Assembly (NCBI GenBank): GCA_021234155.1
Contig: JAJEKV010000041.1
Span: 8,380,917 to 8,444,916, forward strand
Direction of reading: 5' to 3'
DNA from: Isoetes taiwanensis
Lineage: Eukaryota; Streptophyta; Lycopodiopsida; Isoetales; Isoetaceae
Length of the DNA: 64,000 nt
The notes beneath the pieces are model-generated. The model did no database searches and was not told the origin of the DNA. It was given only the letters and a program-made list of their open reading frames with translations. A program made the position numbers and the translations under genes. This document shows, piece by piece, positions 23,341 through 34,190 of the stretch. The first letter of the stretch is position 1. Each line of letters begins with the position of its first letter.

Positions 23341-23719
23341 CCTTCTCTAACAGAGGTATTAGTTCAGCTTTAGTTCTCCGATAAATCCAAGAATTCTCAG
23401 ATTTATTCCAATCAAATCTTGCAGGTCCACTGTATCCAAAAAGCCATAAAAGTGAAGAAAACCAATAATGGAAGCAGCAACAAAGGGCTAATTATAGATA
23501 TAAGCCACTACAATTTCTCATACCTGACAGGAGATATCTATTGGGAGTTTGCTTGTTAATCACATATGTGCCTAAACTTCCAAGGCGAACAGTTAACACA
23601 CCTTCCTGGAAACATCAAAAACTTAGGCGCAAACAAGATATTATTGGAGCTGGAGAGGGATGTATAATTACAGCATAGTCTACATCAAACCCATCAACTC
23701 CAATGTCTTCTCCATATGC
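23291..23719 (-). pseudogene. FH: Frataxin, three-exon 3' fragment
   Basis: Frataxin is the mitochondrial iron-sulfur cluster assembly regulator. Minus-strand exons: 23672-23719 (AYGEDIGVDGFDVDYA), 23524-23605 (EGVLTVRLGSLGTYVINKQ, then TPNR) and 23291-23429 (GPARFDWNKSENSWIYRRT to a TAA). These cover the acidic ridge end, the beta sheet with NKQTPNR, the SGPxRFDW strand and the C-terminal helix. GT-AG borders are kept. Between NR and SPVSGP the frame changes, consistent with a deletion of several bases that removed the conserved IWL stretch. The targeting peptide and first helix exons are absent upstream, where biotin carboxylase exons lie instead. This is a fragment, not a working gene. Confidence 0.85.
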
Positions 23720-24327
23720 CTGCAATTACCACAAATTTGATAAAGACCAGTAATGCTAGAGCTTGAAACTTTCAGTAATTGAACCAGTAATGCTAGAGCT
23801 TGATCATAAGAACTCAGAAAGTGGAGAAATAAAAAAATGGAAAACATGTAGCCTAAGAAATAGATGAGCTTACCTGTAACGAACTCCAAAACTGTACAAT
23901 TATTTTGAATGATGTTGCATGGACCTCATAATGGAACGATATATCTTCTTGTAGTAACTAATAAATTACCTCAACTTACCTCAACAGCAAAGTATGGCAA
24001 GTTTTCCAATTACATATAGATCAAAACTTTTGCAGCATCCAACAAATCAGCTTATGAACATTCAGAGCCAAATCCTTCCAAGTTACGGTGGTCTCAAATT
24101 ACACTGGTCATTGCATATTCTTCAAACAGAAGAAGTTTCAGATCTAGAGAAATTGAAACTATTGCATCTCAAATATATAAAGATCAAAATTATGAAGATG
24201 CACATCTCAAAATAGATGGCAAGGCTTAAGTTCCATCTAGTATAGAGCTTAAGTTCCATCTAGTATAGAGCTAGTGAAACGGCTCATTCTCTACCTAATT
24301 CTAACAATGTTATATTTTGTAAATTAC

Positions 24328-24579
24328 CTGTGATTATGGTATCGTTAAGGGCCCTCTTCATGCGGATTATTACCCTTTCCCTTCTTGGCGCCCACACAGT
24401 AAGATGTACTATACAGAGATTGGGCATAAGATATTAACTCAAACTAAAGTAGCATAGCATGTAAGCAACCAGTTGCGTGAAACAAAAGGAGTAAGCACCC
24501 ATCTCACCTTTCCTATAAGAGAATCATATGTGGGTGGAACAACTGAGTAGATATGACCGTCCATTCTTACAAATGTCCT
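24328..24579 (-). pseudogene. CAC2: Biotin carboxylase (plastid acetyl-CoA carboxylase), two-exon fragment
   Basis: Minus-strand exon 24508-24579 follows a CACCCAG acceptor and reads RTFVRMDGHIY then VVPPTYDSLIGK before GTGAGA. The next, 24328-24403, reads LTVWAPRRERVIIRMKRALN then DTIIT before GTAATT. They match consecutive blocks of the biotin carboxylase C-domain (FVRMDSHVY, VVPPSYDSLLGKLIVWAP, ERMKRALNDTIITG). The acceptor expected directly before LTVWAP reads CAT instead of CAG. No earlier or later biotin carboxylase exon is present; the next coding matter on this strand is frataxin. Biotin carboxylase itself is the ATP-dependent biotin-charging subunit of heteromeric plastid ACCase. Confidence 0.8.
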
Positions 24580-25424
24580 CTGGGTGGGAGATAACTAGTA
24601 ATCCGACCTGTTACATTGTTTTATATACATGACATAAAAATACATCAAGAGGTATTAACATTCTAGTAAGCATAGCAATAAATATACAAACAGACTAGGA
24701 CCATGGAGATCAATATTTTCCTAGAGGCATTTCAGAATAACACGAGACAGAATCTATGGAAAGGATCCTGGGAGTTTATTCGGCATTTTATTGCATGACC
24801 ACTGAGAACAATATCTTTCTAGAGAGACATTTCAGAATAACAGCAAGCAGAAGGTCCCTTTTGTATATATATGATATGTATAAGAAAATACCAGAATTGA
24901 AGAGTCGTCTGGCCATGCCACGAAACACAGCAGCCAAATGCCATTCTTCAATGCAAATATCTTCAGAAATAACCATAATATGATAAGAAAATGACTGCAA
25001 AGAGAGATCTGATCTGCTTCAAACATAATTTTGATCCCTTTTCTATAAAAACAGAGGAAAAAGGTTAAAATCTTTAAGAATAAGCTTAAAGCAAAGACCT
25101 TCCAGCAGAAGCTTGAACAGGAAAAGCTTTACTTCCAAAAAAGCTTGAGCAGATCTGATGAAGAGGGGGTAATCCAACAACCTTTGCAAAAGTTTGGCTC
25201 CTCTCACGGAAGTCTTATGAGCCTGGGAACCACATTTCGGTCCTTAATCTTAATTTCTGCAGGAGACGCCTACGAATCCTGGACCCTACACCCCTAGAAG
25301 GATCCATACGGGAGCGCCATCTCCCGCTCGACCACCTCTACCGTACAGAAGACGGTGGCCTTCTGGAAAATTCGTATAACAACCAGGCCGTTAACGGACC
25401 CCTATGCCAATTAAAAAACCCCCT

Positions 25425-26484
25425 ACCAGTCACGAAGGTGGTCTATACGGGTTCTTAATGGTGAAGTCCCCGGGGGCTCCATTGGCTGCATTAAAGGTAA
25501 CTTCCTGCTTCTCACAGTCAATGTTGACCTTGGCAGGAGCCAGGAATTCCATTTCCACAATGAGATCATAACGCCAATATCCATTATTTCCGCTCCTAGA
25601 GCAATAGGTGTTCCTGGTAGCTGAATGCTCAAATTGATGCATCGACCCCGTGTGCGGCGTATAGCCCCACTAGCCAACGTAACCGGACATGGCTTAGACT
25701 TCAAGGGAGTGAGCTGCAAGGCCTCTGCCATTTTAGGAGATGCAAAATTATACGTGCTGCCAGTATCCATGAGGATAATAAAAGGCTTACAATCTACTTG
25801 GCCAATCGTGAAAATAACAGAAGGCTGATGGTTGGCTTGACCCATTTCAATGGCAGCGTCGATATGAGACTCACCTGTTATATAGTCAGGTGCGTCATTG
25901 TCGACAGTATCGTCCGGATGGCTTGGGTCCCCTACGCCTTCCCAATCCATATCAGCAAGAGCAACCTGCACTGTTTTGTAATATAGGGGCATTCCTGCAT
26001 ACGGTGCCCCGGGCGGAAACACCGATAGCAAGCCCTGTCCCTATGTAACTGCTCACGAGCCTCCTTGGGAATGGCTTGGAGGATATCCCTGAAAGCTCCC
26101 GCAGTGTTGGTAGACTTATCTGATACGGTGAAGGAAACTTTCTTCTCTGATTTCTGATATTTAGTAGAGGCGGGAGGCCCCGGACTAGGTGAGCGCCCCC
26201 TAAAAGGTGTATACCCCTTGTTCTGACTGAAAGAAGAGGGTCGCGATGGCTGATACTTGGGAGTATCCTCTTCTAGGCTAAGGGCTTTCGCCTCTGCTTC
26301 TGCAACTGTTTTAGGGTCTATTGCTCGAACCATTGTCCTCAATGTAGGGATAAGCCCTCTATATACCCCTCAACGGCCCTGTGCTCATTTATCCCTGGAA
26401 CATATAAGCGTAACCTCATGAACTCATCCGTATATGACTGGACGATCATGTTCTTTTGTGCCAGGCGGTAAAAGGTTTGGATGT
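25425..26484 (-). mobile_element. Ty3/gypsy retrotransposon, gag-protease part
   Basis: Minus strand from 26484: gag matrix-like MIVQSYTDEFMRLRLYVPG and RAVEGYIEGL, a stop near 26345, then a basic linker and zinc knuckle CYRCFRPGHRMQEC (C-x2-C-x4-H-x4-C), followed by aspartic protease VDCKPFIILMDTGSTYNFAS with the DTGS active site, and FLAPAKVNIDCEKQEVTF. A frame change lies near 25600. It is the upstream half of the element whose RT lies at 20.4-22.4 kb; the 3-kb insert separates them. No LTR is evident on the 26.5-kb side. Confidence 0.88.
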
Positions 26485-26585
26485 GCCTGCATTGCTATGC
26501 ATTGAGTAGGGATCTGTGTTTATATGCCTTAAATGTAATGCTAATTTATTGATGATGGTGATGGAATTTTAAGGTCCATGGGAAA

Positions 26586-27279
26586 AAAAAAATTTGAAGA
26601 ACTGTGTCATCAATATATTAAAAGAATGGTAATGTTACAAAGCAAGTGAGGAGGAAGGAGAATTGCCCCAAAGAGACAGCGATACCTCGACACTCCACAA
26701 CAAACTCGCAGAAAAACTGCAACTCTACTGCTTTACAAACCGACCATCACCATCTACAACACCCAAGAAGTCCCGCCAAATGACAAACTTCCGCTCTACT
26801 AATCCCGGGAACACCAGAAAGCTTTGAAATAGCTTGTACCTGAGTCGAGAAATCAGAGAGGCTGCAGGCTGCTGAATCCCCTGAAAGATCCACAACCGCC
26901 GCCGCTTCCAAATCAGCCACACCAACCAAGCCACGCACAGATGCAAGGCTTGCTGCCGTAAGAGCGGCCAAGCACCAGGATACACATGAAACAACAACTG
27001 ATGGCTAGTCAATCTCACCTGAAACAGAGCCCTGACCCAATCCCAGCCAGCCTGCAAGTGAGGGCATAAAACCAGACAATGCTCCACAGTCTCACGATGA
27101 AGGCCACAACAAGGGCAGAGAGGGCTCACACCCGGCCTAAACTGACTCACAAGGGCATTCACCCTGATACAACGGTGCACCACCTGCCACAGAAGCACCC
27201 TAACCTTCGGTAGGGGAAGTGAGCTCCATGCCCACGTCCAAACCGAGCGCCATCGAGAACCCAAGGCCATCGAGAACCC
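26586..27279 (-). mobile_element. 5'-truncated LINE with zf-RVT domain and 15-bp target duplication
   Basis: AAGGTCCATGGGAAA occurs at 26571-26585 and again at 27280-27294, bracketing the element. The minus-strand frame reads the C-terminal zinc-binding region of plant non-LTR reverse transcriptases: WTWAWSSLPLPKVRVLLWQV, HRCIRVNALVSQF, CPCCGLHRETVEHCLVLCPH, WLVWLIWKRRRLWIFQG. The RT core is absent, as expected for 5' truncation. The same domain occurs in the LINE at 52.4-53.6 kb. Confidence 0.88.
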
Positions 27280-27569
27280 AAGGTCCATGGGAAATTGTAG
27301 CTTATAAGACACTTTATAACACACCCAAATTGGTCTTACCCTCGTAGCTTATAGGACACTTCACGACACACCCAAACCACTATACATGGTTAAAGTGGAT
27401 CCTCCCCTCCATCAACTTTAGAACAATACATGGCCACTTCGGCAATGAGGCGTTGAATCGGTGACTTTGGATATGGCATTTTAAGGTCTTATCACAGTTT
27501 TAGTGAAGTTGGTATCAGTATGCTTGGGATCCTGATGTGTAAAGATCGAAATATATGTTGTCAGTTTAG

Positions 27570-27870
27570 TTTTTTTTTTTTTTTTGTAAGGACGAAAGAC
27601 CATATTCCGAAAAAAGTTCAAGATACATAATAGATGTGACGTTCCAACATAGTATATGATATAAATACGTATATTATACTGCAACATCACTAGTACATGT
27701 CGACTACGACGACATGTACACGGTGACCGTAAAGGGTTGTACCATGGGGCACAACTATTAGAACCCACAATATTGCACATGTTATGCAACATGTGAATAT
27801 ATTCTACTAGAAAAAGTGCCCAGCGTTGTTGGGCTTTCATTGGAAATATATTAAAATACAACTACATAAA
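27570..27870 (-). mobile_element. Probable short LINE 3' end
   Basis: A T run at about 27570-27585 on the plus strand (a poly-A tail on the minus strand) is followed by GTAAGGACGAAAGACCATATTCCG, which resembles the terminus GAAGGACGACAAGCTTTATTC of the LINE at 52399. No conserved protein is left in the attached sequence and no target duplication was found, so the right border is a guess. Confidence 0.4.
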
Positions 27871-27950
27871 AGCGCATTATAAATTCTTGATGACCTTATG
27901 GACATTGATATTTTGTTGGGCATTCCCATTAGATGCGATGTTAAGCATTA

Positions 27951-28095
27951 GGAGCAAGAAGTAGATTATAAAGTGGCGTGAAATGTTTTCAAAAGGAGTT
28001 CCTTAACTGGGCACATTGATGGGGAGCAAGAATTAGATCATAAATTGTAGGCGTGAAATGTTTTTGAAAGAAATTCCATAACTGGACACATTGAT
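27951..28095. repeat. Imperfect tandem duplication, about 70 bp
   Basis: GGAGCAAGAAGTAGATTATAAA, then GGCGTGAAATGTTTT, then CACATTGATG, is repeated directly after with moderate divergence. Non-coding. Confidence 0.7.
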
Positions 28096-28464
28096 GTTGA
28101 TGTGCTAAAATAATCCATTTGTTGTTAAACGGGAGCACTTAAAAATTCAAGTACGGTTGTTAAAAGTGGAGCAACTCCAAGGATAATAAAAAGTGTGTTC
28201 ACAAAAGGGTTGCAAAAATAAGTTGATCATTTAAGTTTTGACATAAAGAAGATATTGAAAGGCCCAATATGGCCCTTAAGCTTCACACGAAAGTTAATTG
28301 GAATCTTAAAAGTGGTGATAGCGAATGTTGCTTTGTAAGCTTTAATAAGACCTTCTATCTTGTATAAAAGCAATCAATATCTGGTATGCACTCAATCTTT
28401 GAATAGTGCTTCAATAAACAAAGCTTTTTCAATTTGATTGTAATGGTTGAATGCTATTCATATC

Positions 28465-29090
28465 CATTCTCCACCCCCTAGTTCCACATGTATGGTAATT
28501 TGCAGGACCTAAAGGTCTGTGTTGTCTGAGAAGGAATCCAGATATAGCATTCTGTTCTAGAGCAGCTTATGAAATCCAGCTTGATATAGCTTCTCACCTA
28601 CCGAAAAAAGTACAATAGTTAGGGCCAGATTCCACATGCGGCAGCGGTACCTCCCCCCGATAGCTCCCTTTTTTTTAGGGCAACAACTCCCTGATTCCAT
28701 TGCGTAGTGGCAGTTTGAAGCCGATTCAAAATAAATGTTTAAGATCTAGTTTTTAAAGGAATCTACGGCAACATTCTCCACCCCCTAGTTCCACATGTAT
28801 GGTAATTTGCAGGACCTAAAGGTCTGTGTTGTCGGAGAAGGAATCCAGATATAGCATTCTGTTCTAGAGCAGCTTATGAAATCCAGCTTGATATAGCTCC
28901 TCACCTACCGAAAAAAGTACAATAGTTAGGGCCAGATTCCACATGCGGCAGCGGCACCTCCCCCCGATATCTCAACTTCCAGCTCCCTTTTTTTTAGGGC
29001 AACAACTCCCTGATTCCATTGCGTAGTGGCAGTTTGAAGCCGATTCAAAATAAATGTTTAAGATCTAGTTTTTAAAGGAATCTACGGCAA
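28465..29090. repeat. Near-identical tandem duplication, 307 and 319 bp
   Basis: The sequence from CATTCTCCACCCCCTAGTT to AATCTACGGCAA is present at 28465-28771 and again at 28772-29090. The copies differ by a handful of substitutions and a 14-base insertion (about TATCTCAACTTCCA) in the second. No coding content is visible. The low divergence implies a recent duplication. Confidence 0.92.
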
Positions 29091-29764
29091 CATTTGTCTG
29101 GCACATGATTCAAGTTTTAAAGGCAAGGGGATCACCCCTGTCACTTAAGCGAGTGTTTTGGAGTTAAAGCGGCAGCGTTTTTGGTTTTAGGAGGAGTGTT
29201 TTGCTAATTGCTAAATGTTGCAATGGAATAAGAAGACAAGTGTTAGTTACGACGTGCCATGCAGAACTGACACACATCTAATTTCCACAGTCGAATCTGG
29301 CCCTTAAGAGTCCATATAACAGCATCCTCAAGTAGATTCAATAAATAATAGAGCCACATCAATACGACTATATAGTTCTAAAAGGCATACATTAGAAAAC
29401 CTATCTGTTTAGAGCTAAAAACTATACTTTTCTTTTTCTTGTAGTGAATTCCATAGATATGGGCTTTGCATATACAAGCCGTTTAAAAAAGCTATATCAT
29501 TGCTTCTTGTTGCATTTCTTTGAATTTAGCAAAAACTTTGTCTTCATTCAATGCTGCTATATTTGAAACGCAGTCTATTCAGCTAAATCCTAAATCATGG
29601 TGACAATGGATACTGTCAGATTTAAATTTAGGACAAAGGAATGCCATATCTTATCTGATTCTAAGGACCTTTATGTATTGAAACCATAAAAAAGAACATC
29701 TTAAATCTTATGATATATCTAACTTTCCAAGTTGAGAAGCTCAAAGATATAAACTTCCTTCTAC

Positions 29765-29922
29765 CAACTTTGCCTTGTTCTTCACCACTATTCTTTCTGC
29801 CACATAATTTGAAACTACTGCCATCCATGAAGCATCATCTCTGCAAGTATTTTCTAGAAGTCTCTCCACAAAGTGAGCATCCAGGTCGTTGCTATAGGTC
29901 TTTGGTTTCAAATAGTCAACAT
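29765..29922 (-). other. Exon-like segment of an unidentified gene
   Basis: A 158-base open segment has a TTTTAG acceptor and a GTAGAA donor on the minus strand and reads VDYLKPKTYSNDLDAHFVER, then LLENTCRDDASW, then NYVAERIVVKNKAKL. The amino-acid composition and clean borders suggest a real exon. An earlier exon end (LTFDSFLHRSK before GTAAGG) is possible near 30070-30105, just outside the LTR element that starts at 30117. I do not recognise the protein. The flanking 29091-29764 and 29923-30116 show nothing else. Confidence 0.4.
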
Positions 29923-30116
29923 CTAAAATAGCAAAGAGAAACATCATTTACCAAGCAAAAATGCCATGAATTAGCCTGCATAAATCAACATTAATCAGAG
30001 CCCAACAATCCAAGAGCTTCTTCTGTAACAGAAAAGGAACCCATTATACTTTTATAAGCAAATCCTTACTTTGCTTCTGTGCAAGAACGAATCAAAGGTG
30101 AGAGGCGGTTTGAATG

Positions 30117-32739
30117 TGATACAAACGGTCTTCTCTATCTGCAAATCTATCTGCAAATCTATCTGCAAAACTCACAAACACGGTTAATCCAATCAACCTG
30201 GAACTCCAGATCAAGTTCTTCTGGCACTACTTATCCACCCAACCGGACTCTGATTTGCAAACACGGCAAGTCTGGGCTCAAATTCCTCCCAATTCTGAGA
30301 GTCTGCTAACCAGCTGGATAGCCTCTCTGGGATTCTCTGGAATTCTCTAGAGCTAGAGGAAGCACTTAATTCAACCACAAATTATCAAAAGATCTATTAT
30401 AGACAGACTTCTATCTCATACAGACAGTTCCGGCTGCTATAATTCTGCAGATCGATCAGTTCTTATGCTATTCTAAAAAGGCTGTATGCAACTAATTCTG
30501 GATTTCCCTTTTTCCCATTTTTAAATCCGTCTACCTTTTTCTGGAGTCCAGCCCGATTCTGGCTCGGGAACTAATTCCGGCCTCTCAGGCCTTTTCTGCA
30601 AAAAGCCAGCAGGTTTCGTTCGGCAAATCCGTCTGCCGTTGGTCGCTACAACTGTAGCGGCCCTTTTTTGTTTCATTAGTGTTAACATTTTAATAATTCA
30701 ATGGTTCCGTTTAAAATTATAACTCTTAGACTTCTAACAATCTATCAAGATTACAAAATATCTATCTAAAGCCCTTGCCTCTGTGTTTGTCTCTGCAAAT
30801 CATTCCTCTGAGCCACGCCCCCAAGCTAGTGCCGTATCAATTCCCTCCCTTCCCAAGGCTGATCGTCCTCGATCATCTGCTTTAGGGAGTAACAATCTTT
30901 CCCAAAGCTAGTCAACTGACTATCTGCTTTGTCTGGAATAACCACCTTTCTTTCTAAGCTAGTCACCTGACTATCTGCTTTGAAAGGATTTCTTCAAAAC
31001 CACCTTTCTTTCTAAGCTAGTCACCTGACTATCTGCTTTGAAAGGATTTCTTCTAGGCTGGTAAACTTACCATCTGCCTTACAATTCTAAGGGTCTGGCT
31101 TCTGTGCTGCAGTCACGGTTGCCCCCTTCTAAACTCTAGAGCAACATTCATTTGAAAAAGAAACTCCTTTCTTAACTCAAATCAAAACTATGCTCAAACC
31201 ATTCAACAATCACATGTCTATACAGACGTTTAACTTTACTTATCTTTCAGATAATCAGTCTGAATTTCGTACTCTCTCCCTCAGGCTTCTGCCTTTTCCT
31301 TGTCAAACTTAGCATGGGAACTTTCAGGAACTTCTTCTGCAACACGAACATGGGCAATCTCTACAACGGGTCGTGCTTCTTGTTTCTTAGTAGTTTCATT
31401 TCCTTTTTGTTCATTTGAACCTCATGAATATGCAACCAACAACAAATATCAAGTTAGAATGTCTCCAAACAAAGGAATTGCAAGTTTTCTGTAAGCCACA
31501 AACAAAGCAGCATACTGACCTTGCTATCACATCTTAAAGAAAACTCAGGTAAAATTAACATGCAGGTATTTTCTGTTAACTCCAACCCTATGGAGCTTCA
31601 AGCATAACTACCATTTCACTGGCATCATGCAGTACAAGCATATTCCACAGCTTTAATTTATCTCTTGGTTTACATAGAACTACTTCTCTTTCTCCTTTAT
31701 CCCATGAGCATTCATTATTTTCATTTTACAATAATTTGCTCTCTATTATTAAACAACTACAATTCACATATGCTTTCACAGCTTACTGTTGTAAGTATCC
31801 CAATTAAGCTATTAGATTGCTAGGACATTCTTTTTAAAGAATTACGGCTTGCAGCATCTACATTCTATAGCTTTCTTCTGTTATCTAAGTTTTCCTTTTT
31901 CTATGAATGCACATCTTAAAGATATTATCTAGTAATGCACTCAATCCTGACAGAACAAAACCTGGAAACGTTGTAAGGCCCTAACATAGAATTTTTAATA
32001 AGATCAACTTACGCTCTGATACCAATTGATACAAACGGTCTTCTCTATCTGCAAATCTATCTGCAAAACTCACAAACACGGTTAATCTAATCAACCTGGA
32101 ACTCCAGATCAAGTTCTTCTGGCACTACTTATCCACCCAACCGGACTCTGATTTGCAAACACGGCAAGTCTGGGCTCAAATTCCTCCCAATTCTGAGAGT
32201 CTGCTAACCAGCTGGATAGCCTCTCTGGGATTCTCTGGAATTCTCTAGAGCTAGAGGAAGCACTTAATTCAACCACAAATTATCAAAAGATCTATTATAG
32301 ACAGACTTCTATCTCATACAGACAGTTCCGGCTGCTATAATTCTGCAGATCGATCAGTTCTTATGCTATTCTAAAAAGGCTGTATGCAACTAATTCTGGA
32401 TTTCCCTTTTTCCCATTTTTAAATCCGTCTACCTTTTTCTGGAGTCCAGCCAGTTACGCTGGCTCGGGAACTAATTCCGGCCTCTCAGGCCTTTTTTGCA
32501 AAAAGCCAGCAGGTTTCGTTCGGCAAATCCGTCTGCCGTTGGTCGCTACAACTGTAGCGGCCCTTTTTTGTTTCATTAGTGTTAACATTTCAATAATTCA
32601 ATGGTTCCGTTTAAAATTATAACTCTTAGACTTCTAACAATCTATCAAGATTACAAAATATCTATCTAAAGCCCTTGCCTATGTGTTTGTCTCTGCAAAT
32701 CATTCCTCTGAGCCACGGCCCCAAGCTAGTGCCGTATCA
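30117..32739 (-). mobile_element. Small non-coding LTR retrotransposon (TRIM/LARD-like)
   Basis: LTRs at 30117-30839 and 32027-32739 (about 720 bp) share nearly all of their sequence and carry short inverted ends, TGATAC and GTATCA. On the minus strand the upper LTR is followed, after two bases, by the primer binding site TGGTATCAGAGC (32013-32024), complementary to the initiator-Met tRNA end. The lower LTR is preceded by the polypurine tract GGGAAGGGAGGGAA (30841-30854). The 1.19-kb interior has no domain, so the element would depend on another for transposition. A copia-type partner is likely from the primer choice. The sequence above 32739 repeats the interior again, so the element is part of a tandem LTR-interior-LTR array. 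Confidence 0.88.
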
Positions 32740-34190
32740 ATTCCCTCCTTCCCAAGGCTGATGGTGACATTCCCTATGGATCAGTTGGTATGGACCTTAT
32801 GGGAGTAACAATCTTTTCCCAAAGCTAGTCAACTTGACTATAGGGGTTATATTGGTCGGAATAACCACCTTTCTTTCTAAGCTAGTCACTATGGACTATC
32901 CGCTTTGAAAGGATTTCTTCAAAACCACCTTTCTTTCTAAGCTAGTCACTTCCTTACTATGCGCTTTAAAGGATTTCTTCTAGGCTGGTAAACTTACCAT
33001 CGGATATCTTTACAATTCTAAAGGGTCCGCCACAAAGTTTTGTGTAAGTTGGTATAGACCCCCCTTCTAAACTCTTGAGCAACATTCATTTGAAAAAAAG
33101 AAACTCCTTTCTTAACTCAAATCAAAACTATGCTCAAACCATTCAACAATCACATGTCTATACTATGACGTTTAACTTTACCTATATTTCGGATAATCAA
33201 GGAATTTCTAGACTTCTCCCTCGAGCTTACTATTTTCCTTGTCAAACTTAGCGTGGGAAATTTTCAGAACTTCCTTGGGGAAATACTAACATGGGCAATC
33301 TACTACAACGGTTGTGGCTTCTTTTTTCTTAGTAGTTTCATTTCCCTTTTGTTCATTTGAACCTCATGAATATGTCAACCAACAACAAATATCAAGTTAG
33401 AATGTCTCCAAACAAAGGAATTGCAAGTTTTGATACATGTAGAAGCCACAAACAAAGCAAAGATCTCGACCTTGCTATCACATCTTAAAGAAAACTCGTA
33501 AAATTAACATGCGTGTATTTTTCATTAACTCCAACCCTATGGAGCTTCAAGCATAACTACCATTTCAGCGGCATCATCATGCTACAAGCATATCCCATGC
33601 TTTAATTTATCTCTTGGTTTACATAGAACTACTTCTCTTTCTCCTTTATCCCATGAGCATTCATTATTTTCATTTTACAATAATTTCATTTCTATTATTA
33701 AACAGTTGCTAGGGGTTATATTAATGATATGCTTTCGCTAAGAGCTTACATTCTTTGGTATCCCAATTAAGCTATTAGATTGCTAGGACATTGTTTTAAA
33801 GAATTGTAAGGTGACTTCCTTACTATGGACCTTAAACAAAAATCTACATTCTATAGACTTTCTTCTCTGCCTATCTAAGTTTTCCTTTTTCTATGAATGC
33901 ACATCTTAAAGATATTATCTAGTAATGCACTCAATTTGTGCATTTGTAACAAAACCTCAAAAACGCTTTGATAAGGCCCTAAGTTGCTAGGGGGTTAATT
34001 TTTAACAAGATCAACTTACGCCCGATACCAATTGATACAAATGGTCCATTTTAAACCCGATATATAGGCAAAATGTCTACTTGCAAAACTCACAAACTCA
34101 AAAACCGGTTAAACCAATACAAAAAATCTATCTGGAACTTGTGTTTGGATCAAGTTATCTCTCGGCACAACTTATCCACCCAACCACAAA
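32740..34190 (-). mobile_element. Second interior and third LTR start, mosaic with satellite words
   Basis: This is a second copy of the non-coding interior of the 30.1-32.7 kb element. It ends at a mutated primer site (GCCCGATACCA) near 34020, and a third LTR begins at 34033 (TGATACAAATGG) but keeps only about 160 recognisable bases. At many points short stretches of the original are replaced by words from the neighbouring satellite, such as GTTGCTAGGGGTTATA, AGTTGGTATAGACC and CTTCCTTACTATGGACCTTA. The pattern suggests patchy gene conversion or an assembly/consensus fault. Confidence 0.7.

Larger units (their letters stand above)
22381..25420 (-). mobile_element. Insert inside the gypsy element carrying exons of two unrelated genes
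   Basis: The gypsy protease ends near 25425 and its RT linker resumes at about 22375 on the same strand, so about 3 kb of foreign DNA separates the two. The insert contains exons of biotin carboxylase (24.3-24.6 kb) and of frataxin (23.3-23.7 kb), both on the minus strand with their introns. At the 22.38-kb side a small stem (AGGGG/CCCCT) abuts the junction. No clear terminal inverted repeat, target duplication or Helitron TC...CTRR pair could be fixed by eye, so boundaries are approximate and the mechanism unknown. A further stretch near 24890-25000 (IEEWHLAAVFRGMARRLFNS) could be a third captured exon. Confidence 0.65.
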
